From Terebella lapidaria (taxonomy: Eukaryota; Annelida; Polychaeta; Terebellida; Terebellidae), in contig OX424562.1 of the NCBI GenBank assembly GCA_949152475.1, forward strand, positions 18,104,209 to 18,168,208: DNA of 64,000 nucleotides, written 5' to 3'. The notes beneath the pieces were generated by a model. It was not told the DNA's origin, made no database searches, and was given only the letters and a program-made list of their open reading frames with translations. Position numbers and translations under genes: made by a program. Position 1 is the first letter of the stretch; every line of letters starts with the position of its first letter. Positions 48,401-58,829 of the stretch are shown here, piece after piece.

Positions 48401-51400
48401 GATCGGCCCCGACTGAGGGACGACGAAGGTGGAGTGCGGTTCCTTGGCTGCTTTCGCCTTGGCAAGAACTGAAACCTTCTTCTTAGAAGATTTCGACTTC
48501 TTGCCAGCAGGGGGAGCAAGCTCTCCCTGCGACGAAGGGGCAGCCGAAGAACCGGCCGGGACTCCCTGTCCAAGCAGGGAAGAGAGACCCGGCAGGAGGG
48601 GACCCTGAAGGGACGATAACGACTGTGCAAAGAAAGATTGCACAGCCGCGTTGACCATGTCCTGTGTTAGCCCCAGGGGCTGGCTAACACCGGACGCAAT
48701 CTGTGCCGTCACAGGCGGAGTCTCCACCTCCATGGGCGACTGGCGGACTTGCGGAGCCGAAGCTTCCGCAAGCCTCAAAGCATCCCGACGAGCCAACGAG
48801 GCTTCGGAATACTTTGCAGTCGCCTGCACGAAGGAAGAGGGACGCCAGAAACGACACAGATCACACCTCAAATCCTCCATAGATACCGGGCCATGGTCTA
48901 AACAGTCGAAACACAAACTGTGTTTCTCCCCTCCTCGGAGGGTATTGACCAGACACTTCGGGCATGGACGTTCGTCCATGGCACCGGTACCAAGGGAGGA
49001 TTGTGAAGTCATGATCACACAAGGGAACTAACCACACACAGTAACAGGGCGGGCAAAATATGCAAACCTGAGACCGCGCTGAAAAAAGAACCCTAAGAGG
49101 ACTACGAATATATAAACTACAGTATACGTATACACAATATATACAGTAGAAATTTAACGTAGAACTATTGATAGATGTAAACAACAAGTACACTATCAAG
49201 TACGACGGATGGACGATAATAGGGTGAACTGGCTATACAAATCGCTGACGATCTAGCAAGTAACAAACTATCGACCAATACTTATCCAAATAGACACAAA
49301 ACGATGTCTATGAACGTGGCAGGTGAAATTCCGTAAGAATATATCGCAAAAGTCTAGTTTGCAGACTAAATTCTACGAAGTCACCGGGAACCAAAAACCA
49401 AAGCTGCCAAGCAAAAATGGCGGTGGACAGAAAAGTGAAGCTTCTGCGCAGCTGCGCGCGCATATGCGCGGCGGTTTTGGCGGCAAAAGGAGCGCTCGAG
49501 TCATGCAGGCAGACGATCGTGCCTTGCTTTCAGTACGCGAATTTCTATCCAGAACGATCCAAAGGATCGAAAAGGAGCATGTAGTAGTTTAGATTGGTGA
49601 TGTATAAAATAAACACATGTCATATGTGAAAAGCATTTGTCTGTATATATGTGTATCAGTATTACAAACTTTACTGTAAGACTACAATGTCATTTTTGTG
49701 TATTTTTGTATATATAAATGCATAATCTACAAAATGTGTATCACTGATTTCAAAATAAGATAAGCATCATAAACATGATAAATTTTCAAGGTTGGACTCA
49801 GCATGGATTGAGAACAGTATCTGAGTTCCAGTACATGGATTACACACTTATCAAAACCTCACCTGGAATGATCCGGGAGTGTGCTCATCGTCTATACTGC
49901 GAGACACGCTGACATTGACCTTGCTCTTCGTCGGTTTATCACTGGTAACGAGGAGCAACTCCACAGCGAACCGGGAGTCATCAAATGCGGTGATCATGTT
50001 GTCTATCGTGAACTGGAAGAGACTCGTGTTAGCAGTGTATTGTAGATGTGGAAGGTGCTCAGTTCGACTTGAATCACCCGTGATGTCAATCTACAAGAAT
50101 GGGAAAATATACGTCTATGTGTAACCATATGCATGCATGTCATTGTCATTTGGCATTAAAAATTGTTTTTATATCATGTACCAGTACAGTATAGTTGTTC
50201 AATAGCATGGTGAAATAAATGACCTCAATATATATACAGTGGTCCCTGTAAGATAAGACCTCACCTTTTGCAGGAAAAATAAGGTCTTGTCTTACAGGAA
50301 GTCTTTTTTCACAGGTTCATTTACATGTTGAATTGATCTTTGGGGAATACAAAAAAGTCTTTACAAACAGGGAAGTCTTATTTCGGAGGGGTCTTATCTT
50401 ACAGGGACCACTGTATGTGAACGATGAACTTTTGCACATTGTTGCACATAGAATCTTTCAAATCTAACACGGACATATATATACAGGCAATACTTATAAC
50501 TTCCTGTGAAAAAGTAAATAATGTTGATTTGGAGTAGATTTATAGCCCGGAAGTAAAACACTTAGTTGAATGGTTTGTGTCTTATGTTGAATTGCTCACA
50601 AACCTGAAATGATAGTGAACCATTTCCTTGAAAACTGAGTTGACTGCCATTATCGTGATTATTGGTCGAGTTTTGTATGGTGAACACAATGTGGTTGTTT
50701 TCGGCACTGGTCTCGATGGAACTGTTTGACCAAGTCACTGACTCTCCGAGGTTATGAAATCTCCAATATTTTTCATCGGTGCTGATTTCTGACAGATTGT
50801 CCGTGTCGTTGACATCGTTATATTCAATTAGCTGAAAGCAAACAAAAATAAAAATACTCTTTGATATGAAGTGTACACATATTTTATATGCAAAGGTTAG
50901 AAAGTATAGAAATTCTTGTTTATTTTTAATGAGGTAACATACTTTTGAGCACACAGGGTCACAAAATTCTCAATATCACTTACAAGTAAAAAGTTTACAT
51001 GTAGATATTGGAGAACTGTAGACAAGATTGAAGATTTGGAATAAAAATATTTGTTTCTTGTTTGGCAGTCTAGTTTCAGCATGGTTAGTGAAAATTCATA
51101 CCTGCAGAAAATGAAAAGCGTAGACATAATGGGCGTCAGGTTCGAATGTCACACTCCCTTCCATATCGTCCGTCAGAAACTTCGTAAGGTTCAGATTGAA
51201 TGTTGCATTGAGCGATGTTCTTGCAACGAGCATTCCTGGAAATCCCCAAGTTGTCGTAATGTAGTGCAGTACATCGTTTGGGCCAGTGGCGGTTGTGTGG
51301 TAGAGGTTGATGAAAGTGCCATTAGTTGAGTTGGCACATTCTGGTGTCGCTGGGCAAATACATTCTGTATCCACCTGAAAATATCATAATTGTTACATTC

Positions 51401-52347
51401 ATAACTGTAGGCCAACACTAGCCTTAAATGTGGGATATTTCAGATTCATACCTATTCTCATGAGATAAGAATGATGTCAGTGCTGATGGAAATAGAATAT
51501 AAATAGGTTGATGGGTTGATATCACAAATTTTTTTCTGATTCTACAGCTACAGGCTGTGCCATTCGCGGTGGCATAACATGCATACTCGCCTTTGACAGT
51601 TTGAAAGAGGCAAGCACTAATGGGGCCTTGTCCCACCAATATGAGACATCCTATTGCAGCTTTTCGGAATCATCTCGTGTTTACTCGCGACATTAAACTC
51701 AAAACCGAGACGCTTCTCTGAATACAATGACTAAATTGTGGTAACAAAACTCCCCGGTAATAAAGACAGCTTCCGCAACCACAGTCGTAGATAGAACTAT
51801 GTTGATGCATAAGCAAAAAATGACTGAAATTTGGACAGTTGAATTATCACACACTATAAACTGCAATGCTAGAGCACTCCGAAAGGTTTGAAAACCTTTT
51901 CTGTATCACCCTACTTTGAATTAATCTGTATCACTCGCTAGTTTTTCACTGCGGATTACGTAAAGACCATTATTGCGTAAAAGAACAATTAATCTAATGT
52001 CGTATGAAAATGATTCGTCCTTCGGACTCGTGCATCCTGAATTCATCCGCCAGACAGACCAAACTCGACCGATATTTTTTTGCGGAAAAGTACACTCGCA
52101 TGGTTTTATATATTTATCACTGGTTATGATACAGCGCATCCTGAAGCTGAATCAGTGATTCGAGTGAGTGACTGAGTTTTATTTAGAATTTTAGATAGAA
52201 CATAAATATATCAGCTAGGCTATGTTCATTTGACTGTTATGAATACTGGAAATCAATCTTCACCTTTCTTTCGAACGATGATATCCCAGAAACTGCACAA
52301 ATCGTACACAAAGTGTGCAAAATCACAAACTGTTTTTGTCCGCCCAT
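42480..52347 (-). CDS. GLMP: Glycosylated lysosomal membrane protein (GLMP)
   Basis: Six coding exons on the minus strand: 52,347-52,264, 51,374-51,102, 50,831-50,604, 50,090-49,863, 43,161-42,881 and 42,666-42,480. All junctions are GT-AG, phases fit, and the sum is 1,281 bases, or 426 residues (human 406). Exon 1 encodes a signal peptide (MGGQKQFVILHTLCTICAVSG). The lumenal part has about a dozen N-x-S/T sites. SIDDEHTPGSFQ at the end of exon 4 matches human SIDDEYAPAVFQ, and the exon 5 segment YLQWKPVAY matches FAQWRPVAY. A single membrane segment (about 382-407) is followed by a short tail ending EYSAIN, matching human EYQSIN; YSAI fits the YxxPhi lysosomal sorting signal. GLMP is known to partner and protect the lysosomal transporter MFSD1. 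Intron 4 is swollen to 6.7 kb by a DIRS retrotransposon in the same orientation; without it the intron would be about 300 bp. It lies tail-to-tail with PEPCK. Confidence 0.93.
43275..43445 (-). repeat. DIRS right inverted terminal repeat
   Basis: 'CTACTACATGCTCCTTTTCG...' to '...GCGCAGCTGCGCAGAAGCTTCCC' is the reverse complement of 49,430-49,600 over about 170 bp with few differences, indicating recent insertion. It includes the palindrome GCGCATATGCGC and several GATC motifs. Confidence 0.85.
43506..43608 (-). repeat. DIRS internal complementary region
   Basis: The first half (43,506-43,565) is complementary to the outer right end of the element (about 43,226-43,290). The second half (43,566-43,608) is complementary to the outer left end (about 49,578-49,613). 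The two halves meet at GTTTAT, as expected if this region templates the circle junction in the DIRS replication cycle. Confidence 0.85.
49430..49600 (-). repeat. DIRS left inverted terminal repeat
   Basis: Inverted partner of 43,275-43,445; it precedes the Gag-like frame on the minus strand. Confidence 0.85.
50237..50413. mobile_element. 177-bp MITE, pogo/Tigger-like TIRs
   Basis: CAGTGGTCCCTGTAAGATAA (left) is matched by the same sequence inverted at the right end; the TIR extends to about 26 bp with one or two differences. TA flanks both sides (50,235-50,236 and 50,414-50,415), the Tc1/mariner target. CAGTGG ends are typical of the pogo/Tigger branch. It lies in GLMP intron 3, between exons 3 and 4, and has no coding capacity. 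Confidence 0.85.
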
Positions 52348-52352
52348 GTTGG

Positions 52353-52385
52353 TCACATGATCCGGTGGATATCCTGATCACATGA
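52353..52385 (-). promoter_or_regulatory. Two TCACATGA boxes at the GLMP 5' end
   Basis: TCACATGA occurs at 52,353-52,360 and again at 52,378-52,385, 25 bp apart, 6 and 31 bp upstream of the GLMP start codon. In reverse complement this is TCATGTGA, the M-box bound by MITF/TFE factors, and the first copy sits in GGTCACATGATC, one change from the CLEAR core GTCACGTGAC. TFEB/TFE3 control of lysosomal genes is established; binding here is inferred. Confidence 0.5.
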
Positions 52386-53435
52386 TAAAGCTTTATTACA
52401 CGAGTTCAATAACTACAGCGAGTTATAAGGTTTTCCAATTTCCACTATAAAACTAAAGTTCATCTGTCAGTGAAACACGCTTTTTGGCCGTAGTTTTGTT
52501 TTGGATAATCGAATCAACTTGAAATTCGTTGTGTCTTTATTGGGTATCATGCCGTAATTTTTGACATTAGAGCGTTGGGGGCGAAGCCCCCAACCCTCTA
52601 CATGTCTATGTGCTGGCTTTTTCATGGAGGTTTCATGCCAACCTATCGACGCCCGTTTTGGCATGTAAACGTTTAGAAACCTACTTCAAATGAGAATTTT
52701 CTTCGTCCTTGACATGAAATCTCTCGAATTGATGGTAAACTTTGAATATTCCACACATGTATAATGCATAAATCGATGTGTTAGGTTTGAGAAAATTACG
52801 CAAAATGCTGAGATTGTTTGGAAAACGTCAAAATGGCGGAGCCGATGAAAATTGACGTTCCCAGAATGCAAAGCAAATTTTACCGCAATGACGCGTATTT
52901 TGGAGCACACAATCTCCTGTGCAGCATCCATGTAAGGTTGCGTGTGCCGTGTGGCGAACACAACGATTCGTCTGCGATGCCACGGCTACATCTACCATAA
53001 TTTGACGTATTTTATATGTCAAGGTGTTGGGTTTGCGAAGCCTTCAGAAAATCCTTTATATTTTAAACTGGTCTTTTCATTAACCCAGTGGGCATATATG
53101 TTAATTATCATGATATCAGATGCAGATATTCCTCATAGTTTAAAATATTTTTAAGGATATTTCATTAAGGTTCAATACCATTTTAGCAGGAGTATCTGTT
53201 TCATTGAGTTCAAAATGAATGTTTACTTATTAGAAAAATATGAATGAAGTAGGCCTATGCTTTCATCATAATATACGGGAATGAATTGGAATCATTCAAG
53301 GGAGGATATCATCATGGTAGTATTTTTATTTGGAGGGGGGGGGGGGGGGGAGGTTACGTTGAGTAGAATACATTCCGCTGTCTAGGGTGCTGATGGTGTG
53401 CTCGAGCTCTAATGTCGACTCTCACAGTTAGCTGT
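52386..53435. other. GLMP upstream region, no other gene seen
   Basis: It holds a strong hairpin at about 52,567-52,597 (GTTGGGGGCGAAGCCCCCAAC) and an 18-base G run at 53,333-53,350. Short ORFs are random. Confidence 0.45.
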
Positions 53436-53806
53436 ATTTTCTTGTTCACCGAATTTCAGAGTTCTATCTCAAAAATTGAAAAAGTTAGGCATAGTAATCT
53501 ACCCCCAATGTTAAATTTCAGCCCCACAATGGAATTTCAGGGTCTGCACACAAAAACGACTTTTATTTGATGTTTGAGTTATATACTGATTCAAAATAAA
53601 CATGTTTACTTAATATACACTGCGACTATGCTTACCGACTTCAAATCGAAGCAATACATTCATTTTGTACTGGCATAAACATCATAAAAGCCCTGAATTT
53701 GTTGGAATTTGTTTGATCCCATTTTGAACTGAAATTTAACATCAATTGGGGTAGATTGCCAACTTTTTCATTTCTTGAGATAAAATTCTGAAACTCGGTG
53801 AAAAAT
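53436..53806. repeat. Foldback element with about 85-bp arms
   Basis: The left arm, 'TTCACCGAATTTCAGAGTT', 'TATCTCAAAAATTGAAAAAG', 'AATCTACCCCCAATGTTAAA', is repeated in inverted form at about 53,717-53,800 with around 85% match by eye. The loop includes a tract on 'GTCTGCACACAAAAACGAC'. No coding capacity; a non-autonomous foldback/MITE. Confidence 0.7.
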
Positions 53807-53852
53807 TACAGCATGATACCCAATTAAAACACACAAAATTTCAAGTTGATTC

Positions 53853-54200
53853 GATTCCCTCGCAATCCGGATCGCGTTCCCTCGCAATCCAGATCGCGTT
53901 CCCTCGCGATCTTATTGCGTTCCCTCGTATTCTGGATCGCGTTCCCTCGCATTGTGCTGACGCCAATGACTTCTGAGAAGGTTATTCTACAAGATCGCGA
54001 GGGAACGCGATCCGGAATGCGAGGGAACGCAATAAGATCGCGAGGGAACGCGATAATATCACGAGGGAACGCGATCCGGATTGCGAGGGAACGCAATACG
54101 ATCGCGAGAGAACGCGATCCGAAATGCGAGGGAGCGAGATAATATTGCGAGGGAGCGCAATATTATTGCGAGGGAACGCAATAATATTGCGAGGGAACCC
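53853..54200. repeat. Palindromic array of 21-bp GCGAGGGAACGC units
   Basis: The left arm (53,853-53,960) has five units reading 'GCGTTCCCTCGCRATCYRGATC'-like. After a spacer of about 30 bp, the right arm (53,993-54,200) has ten units in the opposite orientation ('GATCGCGAGGGAACGC', 'GATCCGGAATGCGAGGGAACGC', 'AATAAGATCGCGAGGGAACGC'). The period is 21-22 bp. The whole can fold into a long imperfect cruciform. Open frames through it (repeating RGNAIRS/ARERNTI heptapeptides) follow from the 21-bp period; no start, splice or flanking coding signal supports a protein. Confidence 0.88.
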
Positions 54201-54233
54201 AAAAACAATGTGCTAAAAATATTTCTTCCATGT

Positions 54234-54268
54234 CCTCTCAGAGGCTCCGTAAAGGCCTTCTGAGAGGA
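54234..54268. repeat. Short hairpin (CCTCTCAGA / TCTGAGAGG)
   Basis: CCTCTCAGAGGC and GCCTTCTGAGAGG are near-perfect inverted repeats around an 8-11-base loop, 30 bp after the 21-bp array. It may be its boundary. Confidence 0.5.
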
Positions 54269-54717
54269 GCAAAGATGTTAACAGTAGAAAAATATGGCGT
54301 AGGGATAAACTTCATTGCTGATACCCTTGGAAAACCGGTTCCCCCGAACACATCTTTCGTGAATTACATATACTCACTCAAATTAAGGGGGGATATTCGG
54401 TAAATAGCCTATAGTGTCGGTCTCATAGCACTGGTCGATACAAGGCATATAACATTGGAATGAGCATTGAATTGCCTATCCAGTGATGTCTTCAAACCTG
54501 ATCTGTATAGTATATTTGTCTGTTTATGGTCATTTGGATGAAAAAAATCATGGACAATTCTGACATAATCCCTTGGGTCGCCATCATCTTGAGTGGATTC
54601 AACCTATTAATTTTCCCCTTTTTCTGATCTGAAAGAGTATCGTTCAATTGGTTCTTCTATATAAAACACACAAATTCGAATGAAGATGATACGAGATATA
54701 CTATCTGTGTAAAGTTA

Positions 54718-55230
54718 TTGACTATCGTCCGCTCTTCGGGATCCTCGAGGATAGTCCTCTCACCGCGAGTCCTTGCGGACGCGCATCCGCTATTCCGGAT
54801 CCTTGCGGCGGCGCCGCTCACCGGAGGTCACTGCAGACACGGTAACCACTCTAGCATTAACGGTAACCAGGTAACAGCCCACCCGACACTCCCAGGCCTA
54901 CGGACACCGTTCAGAAACTGGTTCATTACCACGGTGTTAACTGGAGGGGCCTGGCGAGCCGCGGTCTGCCTCGGGAACGGAACCCCGTACAGTCCGACAT
55001 GCTGGCCAGAGCCTATGTCACACGTCCCGGGAAGGGAGAGAACTGGCGATCCACAGGGCTTGCGCCCCCGAGTCAGCAACTTGTCTCTCCCAGCCCGGGC
55101 CTCCCCATGGAAATCGTCCCCAGGGCTCTAGGAGCCCACTACTCGCAACTAGGGAACACAAAGCTCATGGCGAGCCTCGTGTGCGTCCCAGTTACTCTCT
55201 CTCGGACAATCCCCTCGATCGAGTAGCTTC
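54718..55230. other. GC-rich island of unknown origin
   Basis: About 500 bp of roughly 60% GC with several CpGs sits in AT-rich surroundings and is followed by a TATA-like 'GTATATATAATACCC' at 55,232-55,248. One plus-strand frame is open for 137 codons (54,718-55,131), but the translation has no recognisable domain and is Pro/Arg/Gly-rich as expected from composition. It could be a CpG-island promoter, a transferred GC-rich element, or part of an unrecognised repeat. Confidence 0.35.
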
Positions 55231-55248
55231 CAGTGTATATATAATACC

Positions 55249-55916
55249 CGGTACACCACAAGCTGTAGGACGCACGCGAGGTATAATCAAACCATTGTTA
55301 TAGTTTACTGGACCGTTTATTACAATGGGCATTATTACAACGCACGCTCGAACGGAGCGTGTCAAAACAAGGCCAAGAACGAAAAGGCCACATAAATGGC
55401 ATGTATGTTTACAATCACCTGCCGCGTGCTTAGGGCAAAATCGCCACATCTGTTCACAAACAGGTAAAAGTGCATGATTTTCTGAATCAAATGGCTCTAG
55501 TAAGTTGCTAACGTGTACATGTTGAACTGAATATTTATTGTCATGCGTTGTAATCCACGAACGAAAACTTCAGAAACTGTATTTTCTGAGTGTCCTGGAC
55601 TTCAAATGAAATGACAACATTGCCAACATACTTCTTATCACGAATATATACCTGATAATGCCCAAGTATGTTGTACATAACGTGTAGTATGCTAATGTAC
55701 TACAGTCCATTTGTGGACTTTCAAGCTGGACGTTACCCAATATGCCTAATCATCATCGTTTTTGCCACCATCATATTTTTTTAACAGTCACTGTCATCCT
55801 CTCGTGAAACATCTTACCCTCATGTATCAGTAATTGACATGCTTGATGCAGGACTACCAGGACTTGGAAGAGGCTAACTGCTGTCAATGTAGTGTTTGAT
55901 CCCACATCTTTTCGTT
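55249..55916. other. No gene seen
   Basis: AT-rich, with only short random ORFs. Confidence 0.4.
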
Positions 55917-56032
55917 TAAGGTGCGGTACGAGCACATTAGTGAGCTATAGTATATTTGAGTTGGTGCTAGGGGCCTCTCTAGCCAATGAGGGGGGTTAGA
56001 TCACCATGGTGAAAGTCAAATACCGCACCTTA
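55917..56032 (-). mobile_element. 116-bp MITE, copy B
   Basis: Reverse-orientation twin of 31,704-31,819, with the same length, TIR AAGGTGCGGTA and flanking TA. The TIRs are better conserved here than in copy A. Confidence 0.8.
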
Positions 56033-58020
56033 CTCATCTTTTGGTTGTGCTGAAGACTTTGGTGGCAATGATGCAAATGATGATGGTGGTTAGGCATCAT
56101 TGGTGAAGGGTAGCTTGAGAGTCTGATTGAACCTCATCTATATGTACTGTTGAATTGTTTGATGTTTCCACACGTTATGGTTGTCCAGTGTGATTTGTAC
56201 TCTGGTTTGTGTTGTCTGAAAAAAGGTTGAGAATACTGTGGAATCAGATATATTTATAGATATACTGTTGCGACCTAAATTCCCATAACATATTCACGAG
56301 GCTCCACAAAATGTTGCTGCCTATGAATTTGATGTATTCATCTTGTGTATACTTAACTCTACTAGCATATATGTTTTAGAGTTTCATTTGCTGTTGTTCA
56401 TGGTGCAAATATATCATGGGCCCAGATAGGTTATGCTGCCTCTCAGCACTGCAAATCCTCTGAATCCTCATTTTGAATGGAAACACTGTGTTTCCGAGAA
56501 AGTACTGGAAAGGGGACAGAATACCGTTTCAGGTGGATTACAATGCATGACAATAAACATATTCAGTTTTTTCTTATTCGAATGACGATAAACAGATAAA
56601 TATTCCATACATATAAGACCTGAAGACTTCAATGGATAGTTAATTCAATTCCCATTCCAATGGTGTATAACATGTACCGCTCAGTGTTATGAAATCGACA
56701 CATATATTGAGATGTGGTTTATTTGGCGATCGGACTGTGATACTTGTAACGGTAATTTAGCCCAGTAATCCGCCGGCGGGGTATAGGACCCTCTATTGGT
56801 CATACGTTTGGATTTTGTGGCACATGAATTAGGTTGTGTTTCTAAATTTTGCGTTGATTTCTCTTCTGTACGACCTCATATCTGATGAATTTATCAATTT
56901 ATATAATGCTCTCCAAATAGTGGGCCCCACCACACTTACTAACACTAAACATAAACTGTTTCACCAAGTAGTATCCACATGTATTTATCTACCGTATCTG
57001 TATGTAATATGCGTATGATTCCAAATTAACGGACTTAGCGGAATCCTTTCTTGGAAACTATTATGTGAAATATAGTGATGTCTATAGGGCTACTCACTAT
57101 ATTTCAGTGGAAAACGTCGGTTTCTGATAACTATATGAACGCATTTATTTAATCATCCGCAATGTGGCTGGACATAATATGTCCATTGACCTTTTTTCGT
57201 ATCTTATGATTCAGAGACCTCAAATAGTTCCATTATGAAATGGATGATATTAGTTAAGTATTCTCAGTTTAAGCTACAGCTACAACACTTGCCAAAGGAA
57301 ACCATGGCGTATACAGAACAACATCCTCGTTTTCAGAATAAATATTTGACAAGACCTGCGTTCGAACCAAAATGTAACAGCAGCAAAAATATCAAATATA
57401 AAATCAACGCCCTACATAATTGTATACATCAACACAATCGTCTCTTGATGATCTGCAATACTACACGCCCAACGATGCCACATGCCGAGCATGAATCTTT
57501 ATAGTGTTACGATGAAGCCTAAAATCTCGTTATGTATTTCTGCTAACATGTACGCGTATTCGACGAAAGCGTAAAAAAAAAACAAGTTCACAGCTCCAGC
57601 AAAACTAGGTTCCATTTAAATAGATTGGCGTGAAGAGAAGGAATGAAAACATGTTATTCCAAAAGCATTGAATGAATGCACTTTAAGTATGGTATGCCTA
57701 GCTTGCTATTGAGAAAAGGCTGAATTTTAAAGTGGGTCGAAAACCAATGACCGAATGACAAAACCTATGATTGACAAACACGTTCGCACCGTTCCAGCAT
57801 ACTGCAGATAAAAAGTGTCCCCATTGACACCTTTCCACGAATACTTATTGCAAGTTCACCCTCTTCAATTTTGTTCACACACTTCAATAAAGAAAAAAAA
57901 CACGTGACGAATTAGGCCTAGTCCAAGAGCCAAATGGCCCTTATTTGGGCCCTATATTTACTTAGGAATCTAAACATTAGCTTCTGACACGTGACAAGAA
58001 TCTCTCTGAATAAAATACCC
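56033..58020. other. No gene seen
   Basis: AT-rich intergenic sequence; the longest frame (89 codons near 57,235) has no recognisable feature. Confidence 0.4.
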
Positions 58021-58024
58021 AGTT

Positions 58025-58290
58025 AGCATGGAATCAGTGGCCCCCTGGCTCCCCACCATTGGCCAAAACAGTGGCCCACCAAGGGCTCTAGCTGGGGGGG
58101 CCACAGTACTTTTGTCCAGCTGATAGCATGCTATTCACCATGGGCCAGCCCACAATCAGTGGGCCACCGGGGGACCACTGGTTATATAAACAACGTCTCC
58201 AGTGGCCCTCTGAGGGTTCATGAAGGGATACACCAGTGGTCCAACCATGCTCATTGCTGGCCACTGGTGGGTCAATGGGGGGCCACAATC
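58025..58290. repeat. GTGGCCCAC-rich segment
   Basis: It is dense in short inverted and direct motifs: 'CAGTGGCCCCCTGGC', 'CAGTGGCCCACCAAGGG', 'ATCAGTGGGCCACCGGG', 'CCAGTGGCCCTC', 'GGCCACTGGTGGG'. Related wording recurs at 60,398-60,425, 60,845-60,885 and 61,165-61,225. This may be the subterminal repeats of one 3.2-kb element bounded near 58.0 and 61.2 kb. A 166-codon minus-strand frame (58,088-58,588) crosses it but looks like repeat translation. Confidence 0.45.
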
Positions 58291-58699
58291 TACAGAAACA
58301 CAAGAAAATAGTTCTGTCCCCAGAAACTTTATTCAGTGGGAAAATACAGTATTTGTAAAAAAAAAAACATTGTATGTGATATTGTAAAAATGAAATAATT
58401 GATTGATTGACAGTTGCTCTGTTGGGTTGCATCATCGGCTTCGTCAGAGCTGTCTTGAACCAAAACATCTCTTCGTTCTGTAAAAAACATAACATGTAAG
58501 TTTTCACTGAACATGGAAAGTGAACACACTTAATCATGGTATAGATGCATGTATGTAACTGACAAATGTGTGTAATGTAGATTATCAATTAGACGCTTGC
58601 GGTCGCCTACGACCGTTTGGGTGTAACTCCCATAGCCCTATCATCCCTGTTACCACCAAAAACTAGAGCAAGGGCTAAAAAAAGATAGAGAAATGTAAA

Positions 58700-58815
58700 A
58701 TCTTAAGACACAACAGTTTTTTTTTTCACCAAAATTGCTGCATTGACCTTTCAAGGTTATTGAAGGTTGGATTCAAGATCACCACTGAAATCACTGCATA
58801 TGAATTTCCATTACT
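58700..58815 (+). repeat. Ancient fragment of the Helentron-like repeat core
   Basis: 'TTGACCTTTCAAGGTTATTGAAGGTTGGATTCAAGATCACCACTGAAATCACTGCATATGA' follows the family core (TTGACCTTTCAAGGTCATCCAAGGTC...) base by base with many changes. It is the most diverged member seen here. Confidence 0.5.
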
Positions 58816-58829
58816 ACATGCTCGATAAA

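Larger units (their letters stand above)
43221..49613 (-). mobile_element. DIRS-family tyrosine-recombinase retrotransposon
   Basis: About 6.4 kb on the minus strand, in GLMP intron 4. It carries three long overlapping frames: a Gag-like protein (49,018-46,913) with a Cys-rich N-terminus; a reverse transcriptase/RNase H protein (47,403-44,806) with a YIDD box and FFTDAS/FTDNS RNase H motifs; and a tyrosine recombinase in the downstream part of the 46,768-43,907 frame, with an Arg...HQIRH signature. The termini are inverted repeats (about 43,275-43,445 against 49,430-49,600), preceded by an internal complementary region, as in DIRS-1. The element looks whole, with no obvious break in its three frames, and is probably young. 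Bounds were set at the TTTAT shared by both outer ends and the internal junction. Confidence 0.92.

Noticed and set aside
53824-54263. Repetitive RGNAIRS/ARERNTI heptapeptide frames
   Set aside because: A 21-bp period automatically keeps a frame open. There is no conserved start, the array is palindromic, and the other strand is just as open.
54708-55339. Possible solo LTR from TGTAAAG (54,708) to TTACA (55,339) with an internal TATA-like box
   Set aside because: The flanks show no matching short duplication (ATCTG against ACGCA), and no internal domains lie nearby, so the boundaries could be chance.
58088-58588. 166-codon minus-strand frame across the GTGGCCCAC-rich segment
   Set aside because: Half of it is translation of the repeated motif and the rest is AT-rich; no homology recognised.
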